Shown here: piece by piece, positions 43,624-52,360 of the stretch
Layout of the letters: the number at the start of each line of letters is the position of its first letter
Numbering within the stretch: position 1 is the stretch's first letter
NCBI RefSeq assembly: GCF_000308635.1
Contig: NZ_BAGD01000037.1
Location: 19,476-83,475, forward strand
Origin: Nocardia otitidiscaviarum NBRC 14405
GTDB taxonomy: Bacteria > Actinomycetota > Actinomycetes > Mycobacteriales > Mycobacteriaceae
Reading direction: 5' to 3'
Length of the DNA stretch: 64,000 nt
The notes under the pieces: generated by a model
Database searches by the model: none
What the model was told of the DNA's origin: nothing
What the model saw: the letters and a program-made list of their open reading frames with translations, nothing else
Program-made: the position numbers and the translations under genes

Positions 43624-44622
43624 CTACCGCTCGGATCGCTCGGCTCGGCGTTCGACCAACAGCTTTCGCAGCACTTCCGCGGCGTGGGCGTGTTCGCCGC
43701 GCTGATCGGCGAAGCGGTGCGCGATCAGGTCGTCACCGCGATGTTCGGCGTCGGCCGCCATCCGGTCGGCCAGCCGCTCCTTCTCATCCAATGCGCGCAC
43801 GGCCGTCCAGAGCGCCTTCTCCACTTCGACGCTCTGTTCCACCAGCAGTGCCTCGGCGGTCCACGCGTGTCCGACCAGACAGCGGTAGCGCACGCCGCCG
43901 GCCATCGTGAACAGCGGGCCGCTACAGTCCGGGCAGGTCAAGCCGGAGGGCTCGGCCGATGTCGCGATCCGGTCGTGCACGACGTGTCGACCGGCATCCA
44001 TGTCGAGCTCCAATCGATCCAGTTCCGCCGGTGGCGGCGGTTCGGGTCGATGCGGACGCACACGCAACAGCCGCATCACCGCCGCCCCCAATTCCGCCGC
44101 GGGCAGCGCCAGGTCCACCCGCACCTGCGCCATCGCGCTCTCCGGCATGCTCCGGTACAACGCCTCTTTCGGATCCTGCACGGCCGCCAGGCCGCCACGT
44201 GCCTTGATCATCGACAGCCCGGCGGTCCCGTCGTCCAGCGATCCCGACATCACCACTCCCGCCGTCCGCGGGCCCCACGCCAGCGCCGCCGAGCGGAACA
44301 GCGCGTCCACGCCGGGCCGATGCCCGTTCTCGGTCGGCCCGTGCGACAGGACGATACGACCGTCCAGCACCAGCAGGTGATGGTCCGGCACCGCCGTATA
44401 GATCCGCCCCCCGCACAGCCGCGACCCGCTGCGCGCCGCCTCGACCGGCAGCCCCGCCGCCCGCCGCAGAATCGCGGGCAGCGCGCTCACCCCGCGCGGC
44501 GGCATGTGCAACACCACCAGCACCGCCGCGGTCGCATCCTCCGGAATCCCGCGCACGAACTCACGCAACGCCTCGACCCCACCGGCCGACGCACCCACCA
44601 CGATCACATCCGAAGGTTCCAC
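43624..44622 (-). CDS. cheB: CheB-type methylesterase with C-terminal zinc-ribbon-like domain
   Basis: The 332-residue protein has a CheB esterase domain without a receiver domain: VVGASAGGVEALREF with Ser12, VVLHMPPRGVSALP, GHRPGVDALFRSAA with the His, and VVMSGSLDDGTAGL with the Asp. The C-terminal 100 residues contain LTCPDCSGPLF and YRCLVGHAW (a zinc-ribbon-like CxxC pair plus C-H) and a charged helix. The absence of a receiver domain means it is not controlled by CheA phosphorylation. It is the first gene of the CheB-CheR pair. Confidence 0.88.
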   Translation of the reverse strand: MEPSDVIVVGASAGGVEALREFVRGIPEDATAAVLVVLHMPPRGVSALPAILRRAAGLPVEAARSGSRLCGGRIYTAVPDHHLLVLDGRIVLSHGPTENGHRPGVDALFRSAALAWGPRTAGVVMSGSLDDGTAGLSMIKARGGLAAVQDPKEALYRSMPESAMAQVRVDLALPAAELGAAVMRLLRVRPHRPEPPPPAELDRLELDMDAGRHVVHDRIATSAEPSGLTCPDCSGPLFTMAGGVRYRCLVGHAWTAEALLVEQSVEVEKALWTAVRALDEKERLADRMAADAEHRGDDLIAHRFADQRGEHAHAAEVLRKLLVERRAERSER

Positions 44623-44786
44623 CCGGACCTCTTTCCGTCGGCAGGCCCACTCCTCACGCTACGCCCCGGGATGCCACGGCCCGGGGGCGTCGATCTGCTC
44701 ACGCCGTTTCTCCGCCGGTGGGGCGGGACGATGGGGTGGCAGAGCCCGGCGCAGCGGTGAGACCCGGATGTTGTCCGCACAGCCGA

Positions 44787-44820
44787 AAGGCCGCCCGCAT
44801 GCGGTGCTGCGGGCGGCCTT
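44787..44820 (-). terminator. Terminator after sdhB
   Basis: AAGGCCGCCCGCA and TGCGGGCGGCCTT form a perfect 13-bp stem with an 8-nt loop, 26 bp after the sdhB stop. On the minus strand the tail is TTTCGG. It ends the sdhCDAB operon. Confidence 0.88.
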
Positions 44821-44845
44821 CGCGGTTCAGGCGATGCGGGGGAAC

Positions 44846-45613
44846 TCAGCGCGCGAAGAGCAGGGCGCGCTTGACCTCCTGGATGGCCTTGGTGACCTCG
44901 ATGCCACGGGGGCAGGCGTCGGTGCAGTTGAAGGTGGTGCGGCAGCGCCACACACCCTCGACGTCGTTGAGGATGTCCAGGCGTTCGCGGGCGCCCTCGT
45001 CACGGCTGTCGAAGATGAAGCGGTGCGCGTTCACGATCGCGGCCGGGCCGAAGTAGCTGCCGTCGCTCCAGTACACGGGGCAGGAGGTGGTGCAGCAGGC
45101 GCACAGGATGCACTTGGTGGTGTCGTCGAAGCGGGCGCGGTCGTGCTGGGACTGGATGCGCTCGCGGGTCGGCTCGTTGCCCGAGGTGATCAGGTACGGC
45201 TTGACCGCCTTGAAGGCGTCGAAGAACGGCTCCATGTCCACCACGAGGTCCTTCTCCACGGGCAGGCCGCGGATGGGCTCGACGGTGACGGTGATGTCCT
45301 TGCCGTTCTTGGGCAGCATGTCCTTCATGAGGATCTTGCATGCCAGCCGGTTCACGCCATTGATGCGCATGGCGTCGGATCCGCAGACGCCGTGCGCGCA
45401 GGAGCGGCGGAAGGTGAGCGTGCCGTCCAGGTAGGACTTGATGTAGATCAGCACGTTCAGGAACCGGTCGGTCGGCAGCACCGGCACCTGGAAGGAATCC
45501 CAGTGCTGGCCCTGGCCGTCCTCCGGATTGAACCGGGCGATCTTGACCGTGATGATCGTCGAGCCCTCGGGGACCGGAGCCGCCTTCTGCGGCGTTTCAG
45601 CGACAGCAGTCAT
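44846..45613 (-). CDS. sdhB: Succinate dehydrogenase iron-sulfur subunit
   Basis: The 255-residue subunit carries electrons from SdhA to quinone. Cysteine clusters are CAHGVCGSDAM for [2Fe-2S], CILCACCTTSCPV for [4Fe-4S], and CRTTFNCTDACPRGI for the last one and [3Fe-4S]. Its ATG overlaps the end of sdhA by one base. The operon order is sdhC-sdhD-sdhA-sdhB. Confidence 0.96.
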   Translation of the reverse strand: MTAVAETPQKAAPVPEGSTIITVKIARFNPEDGQGQHWDSFQVPVLPTDRFLNVLIYIKSYLDGTLTFRRSCAHGVCGSDAMRINGVNRLACKILMKDMLPKNGKDITVTVEPIRGLPVEKDLVVDMEPFFDAFKAVKPYLITSGNEPTRERIQSQHDRARFDDTTKCILCACCTTSCPVYWSDGSYFGPAAIVNAHRFIFDSRDEGARERLDILNDVEGVWRCRTTFNCTDACPRGIEVTKAIQEVKRALLFAR

Positions 45614-47412
45614 CAGTACTTACGCTCCATCGGCTCGTAACGGGTCTGCACCACCGGCTTGTAGTCCAGCCGGATATCGGAGATGAGTTCCGGACCGGTC
45701 TTGTAGGCCATGGTGTGGCGCATGTAGTTGGTGTCGTCGCGATCCGGGTAGTCGTCGCGGGCGTGGCCGCCGCGCGACTCCTTGCGGTTGAGCGCGCCGA
45801 CCACGGTGACCTCGGCCAGCTCCAGCAGGAAGCCCAGCTCGACGGCCTCCAGCAGGTCGCTGTTGTAGCGCTTGCCCTTGTCCTGCACGGTGATCCGCGC
45901 GTACCGCTCCTTGAGCGCGTGGATGTCGGTGAGCGCCTGCTTGAGGGTGTCCTCGGTGCGGAACACGGCGGCGTTCATATCCATCGTGTACTGCAACTCG
46001 GTGCGGATGTCGGCCACCCGCTCGTTGCCGTGGTCGGACAGGATCAGCGCCAGCCAGTCCTGCACCATCTGCGCCGGGTTCTCCGGCATCTCCACGAACT
46101 CGCTGCGCTGCGCGTACTCGGCGGCGGCGATGCCGGCACGGCGGCCGAACACGTTGATGTCGAGCAGCGAGTTGGTGCCCAGCCGGTTCGAACCGTGCAC
46201 GGACACGCACGCGCACTCGCCCGCGGCGTACAGGCCGGGGACGATATCGGTGTTGTTGCGCAGCACCTCACCGCGGATGCGGGTCGGGATGCCACCCATC
46301 ACGTAGTGACAGGTCGGCATGACCGGCACCGGCTCCTTCACCGGATCCACACCCAGGTAGGTGCGGGAGAACTCGGTGATGTCGGGCAGCTTCTCCTCGA
46401 GCACGTCCTCGCCGAGGTGGGTCACGTCGATGTAGACGTAGTCCTTGTTCGGGCCCGCGCCGCGGCCTTCGAGCACCTCGAGCACCATGGAGCGCGCCAC
46501 GATGTCACGCGGCGCCAGGTCCTTGATGGTGGGGGCGTAGCGCTCCATGAAGCGCTCGCCGGAGGCGTTGCGCAGGATGCCGCCCTCACCGCGCACGGCC
46601 TCCGAGATCAGGATGCCCAGACCCGCCAGACCCGTCGGGTGGAACTGGTGGAACTCCATGTCCTCCAGCGGCAGACCCTTGCGGAACACGATCGCCATGC
46701 CGTCGCCGGTCAGCGTGTGCGCGTTCGAGGTGGTCTTGTACATGCGGCCGGAGCCGCCGGTGGCGAACACGATCGACTTGGCGTGGAACACGTGCAGGTC
46801 GCCGGTCGCCAGCTCGTAGGCCACCACACCGGTGGCCACCGGGCCACGCTCGCTCTCGGTGAGGATCAGGTCCAGCACGTAGAACTCGTTGAAGAACTCC
46901 ACGTCGTGCTTGACGCAGTTCTGGTACAGCGTCTGCAGGATCATGTGGCCGGTACGGTCGGCGGCGTAGCAGGCGCGGCGGACCGGAGCCTTGCCGTGGT
47001 CGCGGGTGTGGCCGCCGAAGCGCCGCTGGTCGATCTTGCCTTCCGGCGTGCGGTTGAACGGCAGGCCCATCTTCTCCAGGTCGAGCACGGCGTCGATGGC
47101 CTCCTTGGCCATGATCTCCGCGGCATCCTGGTCGACCAGGTAGTCACCACCCTTGACGGTGTCGAAGGTGTGCCACTCCCAGTTGTCCTCTTCCACGTTC
47201 GCCAGCGCGGCGCACATGCCGCCCTGCGCCGCGCCCGTGTGCGAGCGGGTCGGGTAGAGCTTGGTCAGTACGGCGGTGCGGACGCGAGGACCGGCCTCGA
47301 TCGCCGCACGCATGCCAGCGCCACCGGCACCGACGATGATGACGTCGTAGCGGTGCTCCTGAACAGGGCGAGATTCACCAGCACTGTTGATTCGTTCGCT
47401 GCGCTCACTCAT
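45613..47412 (-). CDS. sdhA: Succinate dehydrogenase flavoprotein subunit
   Basis: The 599-residue subunit oxidises succinate to fumarate with covalent FAD. It shows DVIIVGAGGAGMRAAIEA near residue 24, HTGAAQGG with the flavin-linked His, GGHTRDHGKAPVRR, and the active-site segment HPTGLAGLGILISEAVRGEGG. The N terminus MSERSERINSAGE is an extension that mycobacterial SdhA lacks, encoded by a repetitive GAGCG-type sequence often seen in actinomycetes. It lies between sdhD and sdhB. Confidence 0.96.
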   Translation of the reverse strand: MSERSERINSAGESRPVQEHRYDVIIVGAGGAGMRAAIEAGPRVRTAVLTKLYPTRSHTGAAQGGMCAALANVEEDNWEWHTFDTVKGGDYLVDQDAAEIMAKEAIDAVLDLEKMGLPFNRTPEGKIDQRRFGGHTRDHGKAPVRRACYAADRTGHMILQTLYQNCVKHDVEFFNEFYVLDLILTESERGPVATGVVAYELATGDLHVFHAKSIVFATGGSGRMYKTTSNAHTLTGDGMAIVFRKGLPLEDMEFHQFHPTGLAGLGILISEAVRGEGGILRNASGERFMERYAPTIKDLAPRDIVARSMVLEVLEGRGAGPNKDYVYIDVTHLGEDVLEEKLPDITEFSRTYLGVDPVKEPVPVMPTCHYVMGGIPTRIRGEVLRNNTDIVPGLYAAGECACVSVHGSNRLGTNSLLDINVFGRRAGIAAAEYAQRSEFVEMPENPAQMVQDWLALILSDHGNERVADIRTELQYTMDMNAAVFRTEDTLKQALTDIHALKERYARITVQDKGKRYNSDLLEAVELGFLLELAEVTVVGALNRKESRGGHARDDYPDRDDTNYMRHTMAYKTGPELISDIRLDYKPVVQTRYEPMERKY

Positions 47413-47428
47413 GCGAGGTGGCCTGTTC

Positions 47429-47860
47429 CTAACTGATGTTGGGGTCGAAGGTGAAGATGACGTAGGTGCCCACGCCCATGACCAGGATCATCGAGACGAC
47501 CAGCAGGGTCTTCAGCCAGAAGCGGGTGGAGTCCTTGCGGGCGTAGTCGTCGATCACGGTGCGCAGGCCGTTGCCGCCGTGCAACTGGGCCAGCCACAAC
47601 ATGGTGAGGTCCCAGATCTGCCAGAACGGGGAGGCCCAGCGACCCGCCACGAAGGCGAAGTTCAAGCGCTTCACGCCGCCGTCGATCATCAGCATGATGA
47701 ACATGTGGCCGAGCACCAGGACGATCAGCAGCAGGCCGGAGAAGCGCATGAAGATCCACGCGTACTTCTCGAAGTTGTTGCCGGAGGTGCGGCGCGGCGC
47801 GCGGGGCGCGTCCAGGCTGGCGGGGCGGTCGTAGGACTTACCGAGAACAGGTGCGCTCAT
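47429..47860 (-). CDS. sdhD: Succinate dehydrogenase membrane anchor SdhD
   Basis: The 143-residue protein has three membrane segments (around IFMRFSGLLLIVLVLGHMF, MLWLAQLHGGNGLR with a preceding helix, and TLLVVSMILVMGVGTYVIF). The His in VLGHMF is the expected heme b ligand. It is short and begins MSAPVLGKSYDRP; the start at 47860 lies 2 bases after sdhC. The long open frame extending to 48424 is a shadow. Confidence 0.9.
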   Translation of the reverse strand: MSAPVLGKSYDRPASLDAPRAPRRTSGNNFEKYAWIFMRFSGLLLIVLVLGHMFIMLMIDGGVKRLNFAFVAGRWASPFWQIWDLTMLWLAQLHGGNGLRTVIDDYARKDSTRFWLKTLLVVSMILVMGVGTYVIFTFDPNIS

Positions 47861-47862
47861 TG

Positions 47863-48258
47863 TCAGTGCTCCGTCAGCAGGTAGAAGAACTGGCGGCCGA
47901 TACCCGCCCCGGCGAGCAGGATCCAGATGGTCAGCACGATCCAGAGCATCTGCCGCTGGTAGCGCGGACCTTTCTCCCAGAAGTCGACCAGGATGACCCG
48001 GACGCCGTTGAGGGCGTGGAACAGCACGCACACGACCAGGCCCATCTCCAGCAGGGCGACGATGGGGGTCTTGTACGTCTCGATCGTCTGGTCGTAGGTG
48101 TCCGGGCTGACCCGCACCAGGGCGGTGTCCAGAACATGGACGAACAGGAAGAAGAAGATCGTGACACCGGTGATGCGGTGCAAAGCCCAGGACCACATGC
48201 CGGGGTCGCCTCGGTACAGGGTCCGCTTCGGCTTGGCCGGAGCTTCTAGCGTGGTCAT
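47863..48258 (-). CDS. sdhC: Succinate dehydrogenase cytochrome b subunit SdhC
   Basis: The 131-residue subunit has TLYRGDPGMWSWALHRITG, with the Ser/His/Arg residues of quinone binding, FFFLFVHVLDTALV, with a heme-ligand His, and a third helix LWIVLTIWILLAGAGI. The ATG 48258 is 11 nt behind GGAGG; the in-frame TTG further upstream is rejected. It leads the sdhCDAB operon, divergent from cdd. Confidence 0.92.
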   Translation of the reverse strand: MTTLEAPAKPKRTLYRGDPGMWSWALHRITGVTIFFFLFVHVLDTALVRVSPDTYDQTIETYKTPIVALLEMGLVVCVLFHALNGVRVILVDFWEKGPRYQRQMLWIVLTIWILLAGAGIGRQFFYLLTEH

Positions 48259-48561
48259 AGAGTGCGGTGCCTCCAACGTCGTTGATGGACCCGGTCAGAT
48301 CCCTCGCGGAGCCGCGTAGGCTTACTTGATAACACCAGCTCACAGCCGGAATCGTTATCCCGGTTGCGGTGGTCCGGTCCGCTGCCGGGTACCTGAACCG
48401 ATCTGTCGTGAACTCTAATCCCACGGGTTTGGGGGAACTAATTCGGCGTGCCGCTCGTTGCCGCCGAATTGCCTGAGTTAGGTTTGCCTTTCCTGATTTG
48501 CAAGGCCGGTTGTCAAGGCTGTTAACGCGCTACCGTCGTGCCCATGCGAGGAAGGTCCGAT
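48259..48561. other. 303-bp divergent promoter region of sdhC and cdd
   Basis: No gene is seen. AATTCGGCG and CGCCGAATT (48440-48470) form a perfect 9-bp inverted repeat with a 13-bp spacer. TTAGGTTTGCCTTTCCTGA (48478-48496) resembles the IdeR iron box, matching 14 of 19 bases of TTAGGTTAGGCTAACCTAA; it sits 65 bp before cdd. Both are candidates only. Confidence 0.45.
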
Positions 48562-48963
48562 ATGCCGGAAGTAGATTGGAATGCCTTGCGCCGCAACGCA
48601 TTCGAAGTCATGCACAATGCCTATGCGCCCTACTCCCGATTCCCGGTCGGGGCGGCCGCTCTCACCGTAGACCGACGTATTGTGAGCGGCTGCAATGTGG
48701 AAAATATCTCATACGGTCTAGGCCTCTGCGCCGAATGTGTACTGGTCGGTAACTTGATTTCGGGCGGTGGGGGAAGGTTGGCCGCGGTGTCGGTCTGCGA
48801 CTCGCGCGGGGAGATCCTGATGCCGTGCGGCCGGTGTCGGCAGATCCTGTTCGAGCACGGGGGCAATGAGCTGCTCGTCGATCATCGCGGTGGGCCGGTC
48901 GCGCTGAGCGCGCTGCTGCCGGACGCCTTCGGGCCCGACGATCTGGAAGCCGGGCAGCGGTAG
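48562..48963 (+). CDS. cdd: Cytidine deaminase
   Basis: The 133-residue enzyme deaminates cytidine and deoxycytidine to uridine and deoxyuridine. Zinc ligands are in LCAECVLVGN and MPCGRCRQIL, with the catalytic Glu in CAE. NAYAPYSRFPVGAAAL and GCNVENISYGLGLCAE are classical. ATG 48562 is 5-6 nt after GAGGAAGG; the earlier ATG at 48544 lies before this ribosome site. It begins the pyrimidine salvage run cdd-deoA-add. Confidence 0.95.
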   Translation: MPEVDWNALRRNAFEVMHNAYAPYSRFPVGAAALTVDRRIVSGCNVENISYGLGLCAECVLVGNLISGGGGRLAAVSVCDSRGEILMPCGRCRQILFEHGGNELLVDHRGGPVALSALLPDAFGPDDLEAGQR

Positions 48964-48988
48964 CCGGTCACGGCCATAGGATCGACCC

Positions 48989-50275
48989 ATGCAGAGCGCG
49001 GTGGGGATCATCACGACCAAGCGGGACGGCGGCGAGCTCAGCGATGCCCAGATCGACTGGGTGATCGACGCGTTCACCCGGGGTGAGGTGGCCGACGAGC
49101 AGATGGCGGCGCTGGCCATGGCCGTGGTCTGGCGGGGGATGACGCGTCGGGAGACCGCGCGGTGGACCGCCGCCATGATCGGCTCCGGGCAGCGTATGGA
49201 CTTCACCGACCTACCGCGCCCGACCGTGGACAAGCATTCGACCGGCGGCGTGGGGGACAAGATCACGCTGCCGCTGGCCCCGCTGGTCGCCGCCTGCGGC
49301 GCTGCGGTGCCGCAGCTGTCCGGGCGCGGGCTCGGGCACACCGGCGGCACACTGGACAAGCTCGAGTCCATCCCGGGCTGGCGAGCCGAGCTGCCGGTCG
49401 CCCGGATGCGGGAGATCCTCGCCGATCCGAAGATCGGCGCGGTGGTGTGCGCGGCGGGCGCGGATCTGGCCCCCGCCGACAAACGGCTCTACGCGCTGCG
49501 CGATGTGACGGGCACGGTCGAATCGATCCCGCTCATCGCCAGCTCGATCATGAGCAAGAAGATCGCCGAGGGCACCGGCGCGCTGGTGCTGGACGTGAAG
49601 GTGGGCCGCGGCGCGTTCATGAAGGAGTTCGCGGCCGCCCGCGAACTGGCGACCGCCATGGTCGAACTCGGCGCCGACGCGGGCGTGCGGACGGTGGCGT
49701 TGCTCACGGATATGAATACGCCGCTGGGCCGCACCGCGGGCAATGCGCTCGAGGTGGCCGAATCGCTGGAGGTGCTGTCCGGCGGCGGCCCGGCCGACGT
49801 GGTGGAACTCACCCTCGCCCTGGCGCGGGAGATGCTGGCGCAGGCCGGAATCCGCGACGTCGACCCCGCGGACGCGCTGGCCGACGGGCGCGCCATGGAC
49901 CACTGGCGGTCGATGATCGCCGCCCAGGGCGGCGACCCCGACGCCCCGCTGCCCCGGGCCGCGCACACCGAAACCGTGCCAGCCCCCTCGACAGGAACCC
50001 TCACCCGCCTGGACGCCCTCGACATCGGCCTGGCCGCCTGGCGGCTGGGTGCGGGCCGCGCCCGCCAGGGCGACCCGGTGCAATGGGGCGCGGGCATCGA
50101 AATGCACGCCAAGCCGGGCGATCCGGTGACCGCGGGCCGGCCCCTGCTCACCCTGCACACCGACACCCCCGCCGCCATCCCCGCCGCCCTCGAAGACCTC
50201 CACGCCGCCTACACCATCGGCACCCCCGGCGAATTCGCTCCCACCCCACTGCTTCTGGATCGCGTCGAACCCTGA
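48989..50275 (+). CDS. deoA: Thymidine phosphorylase
   Basis: The 428-residue enzyme splits thymidine or deoxyuridine with phosphate to base plus deoxyribose 1-phosphate. Motifs include DKHSTGGVGDKITLPLAPLV with the phosphate-binding Ser, SGRGLGHTGGTLDKLESIPG and SSIMSKKIAEG. It follows cdd by 25 bp and feeds deoxyribose 1-phosphate to a sugar mutase (PmmB-type) found further right. Confidence 0.95.
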   Translation: MQSAVGIITTKRDGGELSDAQIDWVIDAFTRGEVADEQMAALAMAVVWRGMTRRETARWTAAMIGSGQRMDFTDLPRPTVDKHSTGGVGDKITLPLAPLVAACGAAVPQLSGRGLGHTGGTLDKLESIPGWRAELPVARMREILADPKIGAVVCAAGADLAPADKRLYALRDVTGTVESIPLIASSIMSKKIAEGTGALVLDVKVGRGAFMKEFAAARELATAMVELGADAGVRTVALLTDMNTPLGRTAGNALEVAESLEVLSGGGPADVVELTLALAREMLAQAGIRDVDPADALADGRAMDHWRSMIAAQGGDPDAPLPRAAHTETVPAPSTGTLTRLDALDIGLAAWRLGAGRARQGDPVQWGAGIEMHAKPGDPVTAGRPLLTLHTDTPAAIPAALEDLHAAYTIGTPGEFAPTPLLLDRVEP

Positions 50276-50468
50276 TCGAAGCGGGACGACCGCCTTCGGA
50301 AGCGCAGGAACACCCCTTCGGCGGTCTGCCCACGACTCGCTGACGGCATCACCCGCAACCGACGCTCGGATGACTCGGGGGCAACGTATGGGCAACAACA
50401 CGCCACAGTGCGGATGGCGGTACCGCGACTACCCTGACGCCACGCGTTTCGCCGACTAACGTGGGTAC

Positions 50469-51560
50469 ATGACTGGACCGACGCCCCTTACCCTTGCTTC
50501 GATCCGCCAAGCGCCCAAGGCCGTGCTGCACGATCATCTCGACGGCGGGTTACGGCCCGCGACCGTGCTCGAGTTGGCGCGCGACTGCGGCTACGACCAG
50601 CTTCCGGCACACGATGCCGAAACCCTCGGGCGCTGGTTCCGAGACGCCGCCGACAGCGGATCGCTCGAACGCTATCTGGAGACCTTCGCCCACACCGTGG
50701 CCGTCATGCAGACCCCGGAGGGGCTGCGGCGAGTGGCCCGCGAATGCGCGCTCGACCTCGCCGCCGACGGGGTCGTCTACGCCGAGGTGCGGTTCGCGCC
50801 CGAACAGCACCTCGAGGCCGGGCTGACGCTGGACGACGTGGTGCGGCACACCCTCGAGGGCTTCCGCGAAGGTGAGGCACTGGCCGCCGAGGAGGGCCAC
50901 CCCGTCCGCGTCACCTGCCTGCTCACCGCCATGCGGCACGCGGCTCGTTCGCGGGAGATCGCGGAGCTGTCCGTACGCTGGCGCGACCGCGGCGTATGCG
51001 GCTTCGACATCGCCGGCGCCGAAGCCGGATACCCGCCCACCCGGCACCTGGACGCCTTCGAGTACCTGCGGGCCAACCACGCGCACTTCACGATTCACGC
51101 CGGTGAGGCATTCGGCCTGCCCTCCATTCACGAGGCGCTGGCCTTCTGCGGCTGCGATCGGCTCGGCCACGGGGTGCGCATCACCGACGACATCGTCGAC
51201 TCGGCGGACGGCCCCCGGCTCGGCCTGGTCGCGAATTATGTCCGGGACATGCGGATCCCGCTCGAGCTGTGCCCCTCCTCGAATGTGCAGACCGGCGCGG
51301 TGCCGTCACTGGAGAAGCATCCGTTCGACCTGCTGGCCCGGCTGCGTTTCCGCGTCACGGTGAACACCGACAACCGCCTGATGAGCGACACCACCATGAG
51401 CCGCGAGATGCTCAAGCTCGTCGAAACCTTCGACTACGGCTGGAGCGATCTGGAACGGTTCACCATCAACGCCATGAAGTCCGCCTTCATCCCGTTCCCC
51501 GACCGCCTCCGCATCATCGACGAGGTGATCAAACCCGGCTACGCGGTACTCCTGGGCTGA
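50469..51560 (+). CDS. add: Adenosine deaminase
   Basis: The 363-residue zinc enzyme turns adenosine to inosine. [13 protein letters not shown] gives the first metal His pair, ITIHAGEA-like [12 protein letters not shown], and [15 protein letters not shown] the catalytic Asp region. The nearby gap after deoA (193 bp) suggests its own promoter, though it keeps the order of mycobacteria (add-deoA-cdd). It supplies inosine for the purine nucleoside phosphorylase encoded further right. Confidence 0.96.
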   Translation: MTGPTPLTLASIRQAPKAVLHDHLDGGLRPATVLELARDCGYDQLPAHDAETLGRWFRDAADSGSLERYLETFAHTVAVMQTPEGLRRVARECALDLAADGVVYAEVRFAPEQHLEAGLTLDDVVRHTLEGFREGEALAAEEGHPVRVTCLLTAMRHAARSREIAELSVRWRDRGVCGFDIAGAEAGYPPTRHLDAFEYLRANHAHFTIHAGEAFGLPSIHEALAFCGCDRLGHGVRITDDIVDSADGPRLGLVANYVRDMRIPLELCPSSNVQTGAVPSLEKHPFDLLARLRFRVTVNTDNRLMSDTTMSREMLKLVETFDYGWSDLERFTINAMKSAFIPFPDRLRIIDEVIKPGYAVLLG

Positions 51561-51585
51561 GTCCCGCGTCGGGACATCCGTCACC

Positions 51586-51618
51586 CGACGGCCGCTCGGC
51601 AGTGCTCGGCGGCCGTCG
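51586..51618 (+). terminator. Terminator after add
   Basis: CGACGGCCGC and GCGGCCGTCG form a perfect 10-bp stem with a 13-nt loop, 25 bp after the add stop. Confidence 0.75.
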
Positions 51619-51669
51619 CGGATATCCCGCCCCACCGCGCCGCGCCCAACTTCGTTACCGTGGCGAACT

Positions 51670-52332
51670 ATGAAGACTGTGCGCATCCCGAGCCGCTTCA
51701 ACGGCCCGCCCGGCTCCGGCAACGGCGGCTATGTGGCTGGCCTGCTGGCCGACCAGCACGACACCCCCACCGTGCGGGTCGTCCTGCGCAGCCCGCCGCC
51801 ACTGGACGTGGATCTGCGCTTCGCGAACGGCGACCTGTTCAACGGCGACACCCTGGTCGCGCAGTCGACCCCCGGTGACTTCACTCGGCCCGCGCCCGCC
51901 CCGGTGCCGCTCGCGGCGGCGTCCGACGCCACCAGCGAATACCGGAACAACGACCTGTTCGGCCACTGTTTCGTCTGCGGCAGCCTGCGCTCCGACGGTC
52001 TGCGTATCGAGCCCGGCCCGGTCGCCGACGGCGTCGTGGCCGCCCCCTGGACCCCCGACGGCACCGTCCCCATCGGCGCGCCGCTGCTCTGGGCCGCCAT
52101 GGACTGCCCCGGTGCGTGGTCCGTCCCCGGAATGTTCGACCGTCCGGCGGTGCTCGGCTCCATGACCGCTACGATCACCGCCCGGCCCGAACCGGGTGAA
52201 CAGTGCGTGGTGATCGGAGCCTTCCACAGCGAGGAGGGCCGCAAGGCCCACACCTCCACCGCCCTCTACGGTTCCGACCGCCGTCTGCTGGGCCGCTCCG
52301 AACAGATCTGGATTCGTCTCAACGCCGCCTGA
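51670..52332 (+). CDS. Uncharacterised protein, thioesterase/hotdog-like
   Basis: The 220-residue protein begins IPSRFNGPPGSGNGGYVAGLLA, resembling the start of hotdog-fold acyl-CoA thioesterases, and has a middle motif FGHCFVCGSLRSDGLRIEPG with a CxxC pair, then WAAMDCPGAWSV. The pattern of two strand-rich halves suggests a hotdog fold, but no catalytic residues can be named with confidence. It is convergent with the Rv3311-like gene. No function is assigned. Confidence 0.55.
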   Translation: MKTVRIPSRFNGPPGSGNGGYVAGLLADQHDTPTVRVVLRSPPPLDVDLRFANGDLFNGDTLVAQSTPGDFTRPAPAPVPLAAASDATSEYRNNDLFGHCFVCGSLRSDGLRIEPGPVADGVVAAPWTPDGTVPIGAPLLWAAMDCPGAWSVPGMFDRPAVLGSMTATITARPEPGEQCVVIGAFHSEEGRKAHTSTALYGSDRRLLGRSEQIWIRLNAA

Positions 52333-52360
52333 CGGCACGGCCGGTGAAACCTGCTGTCGC

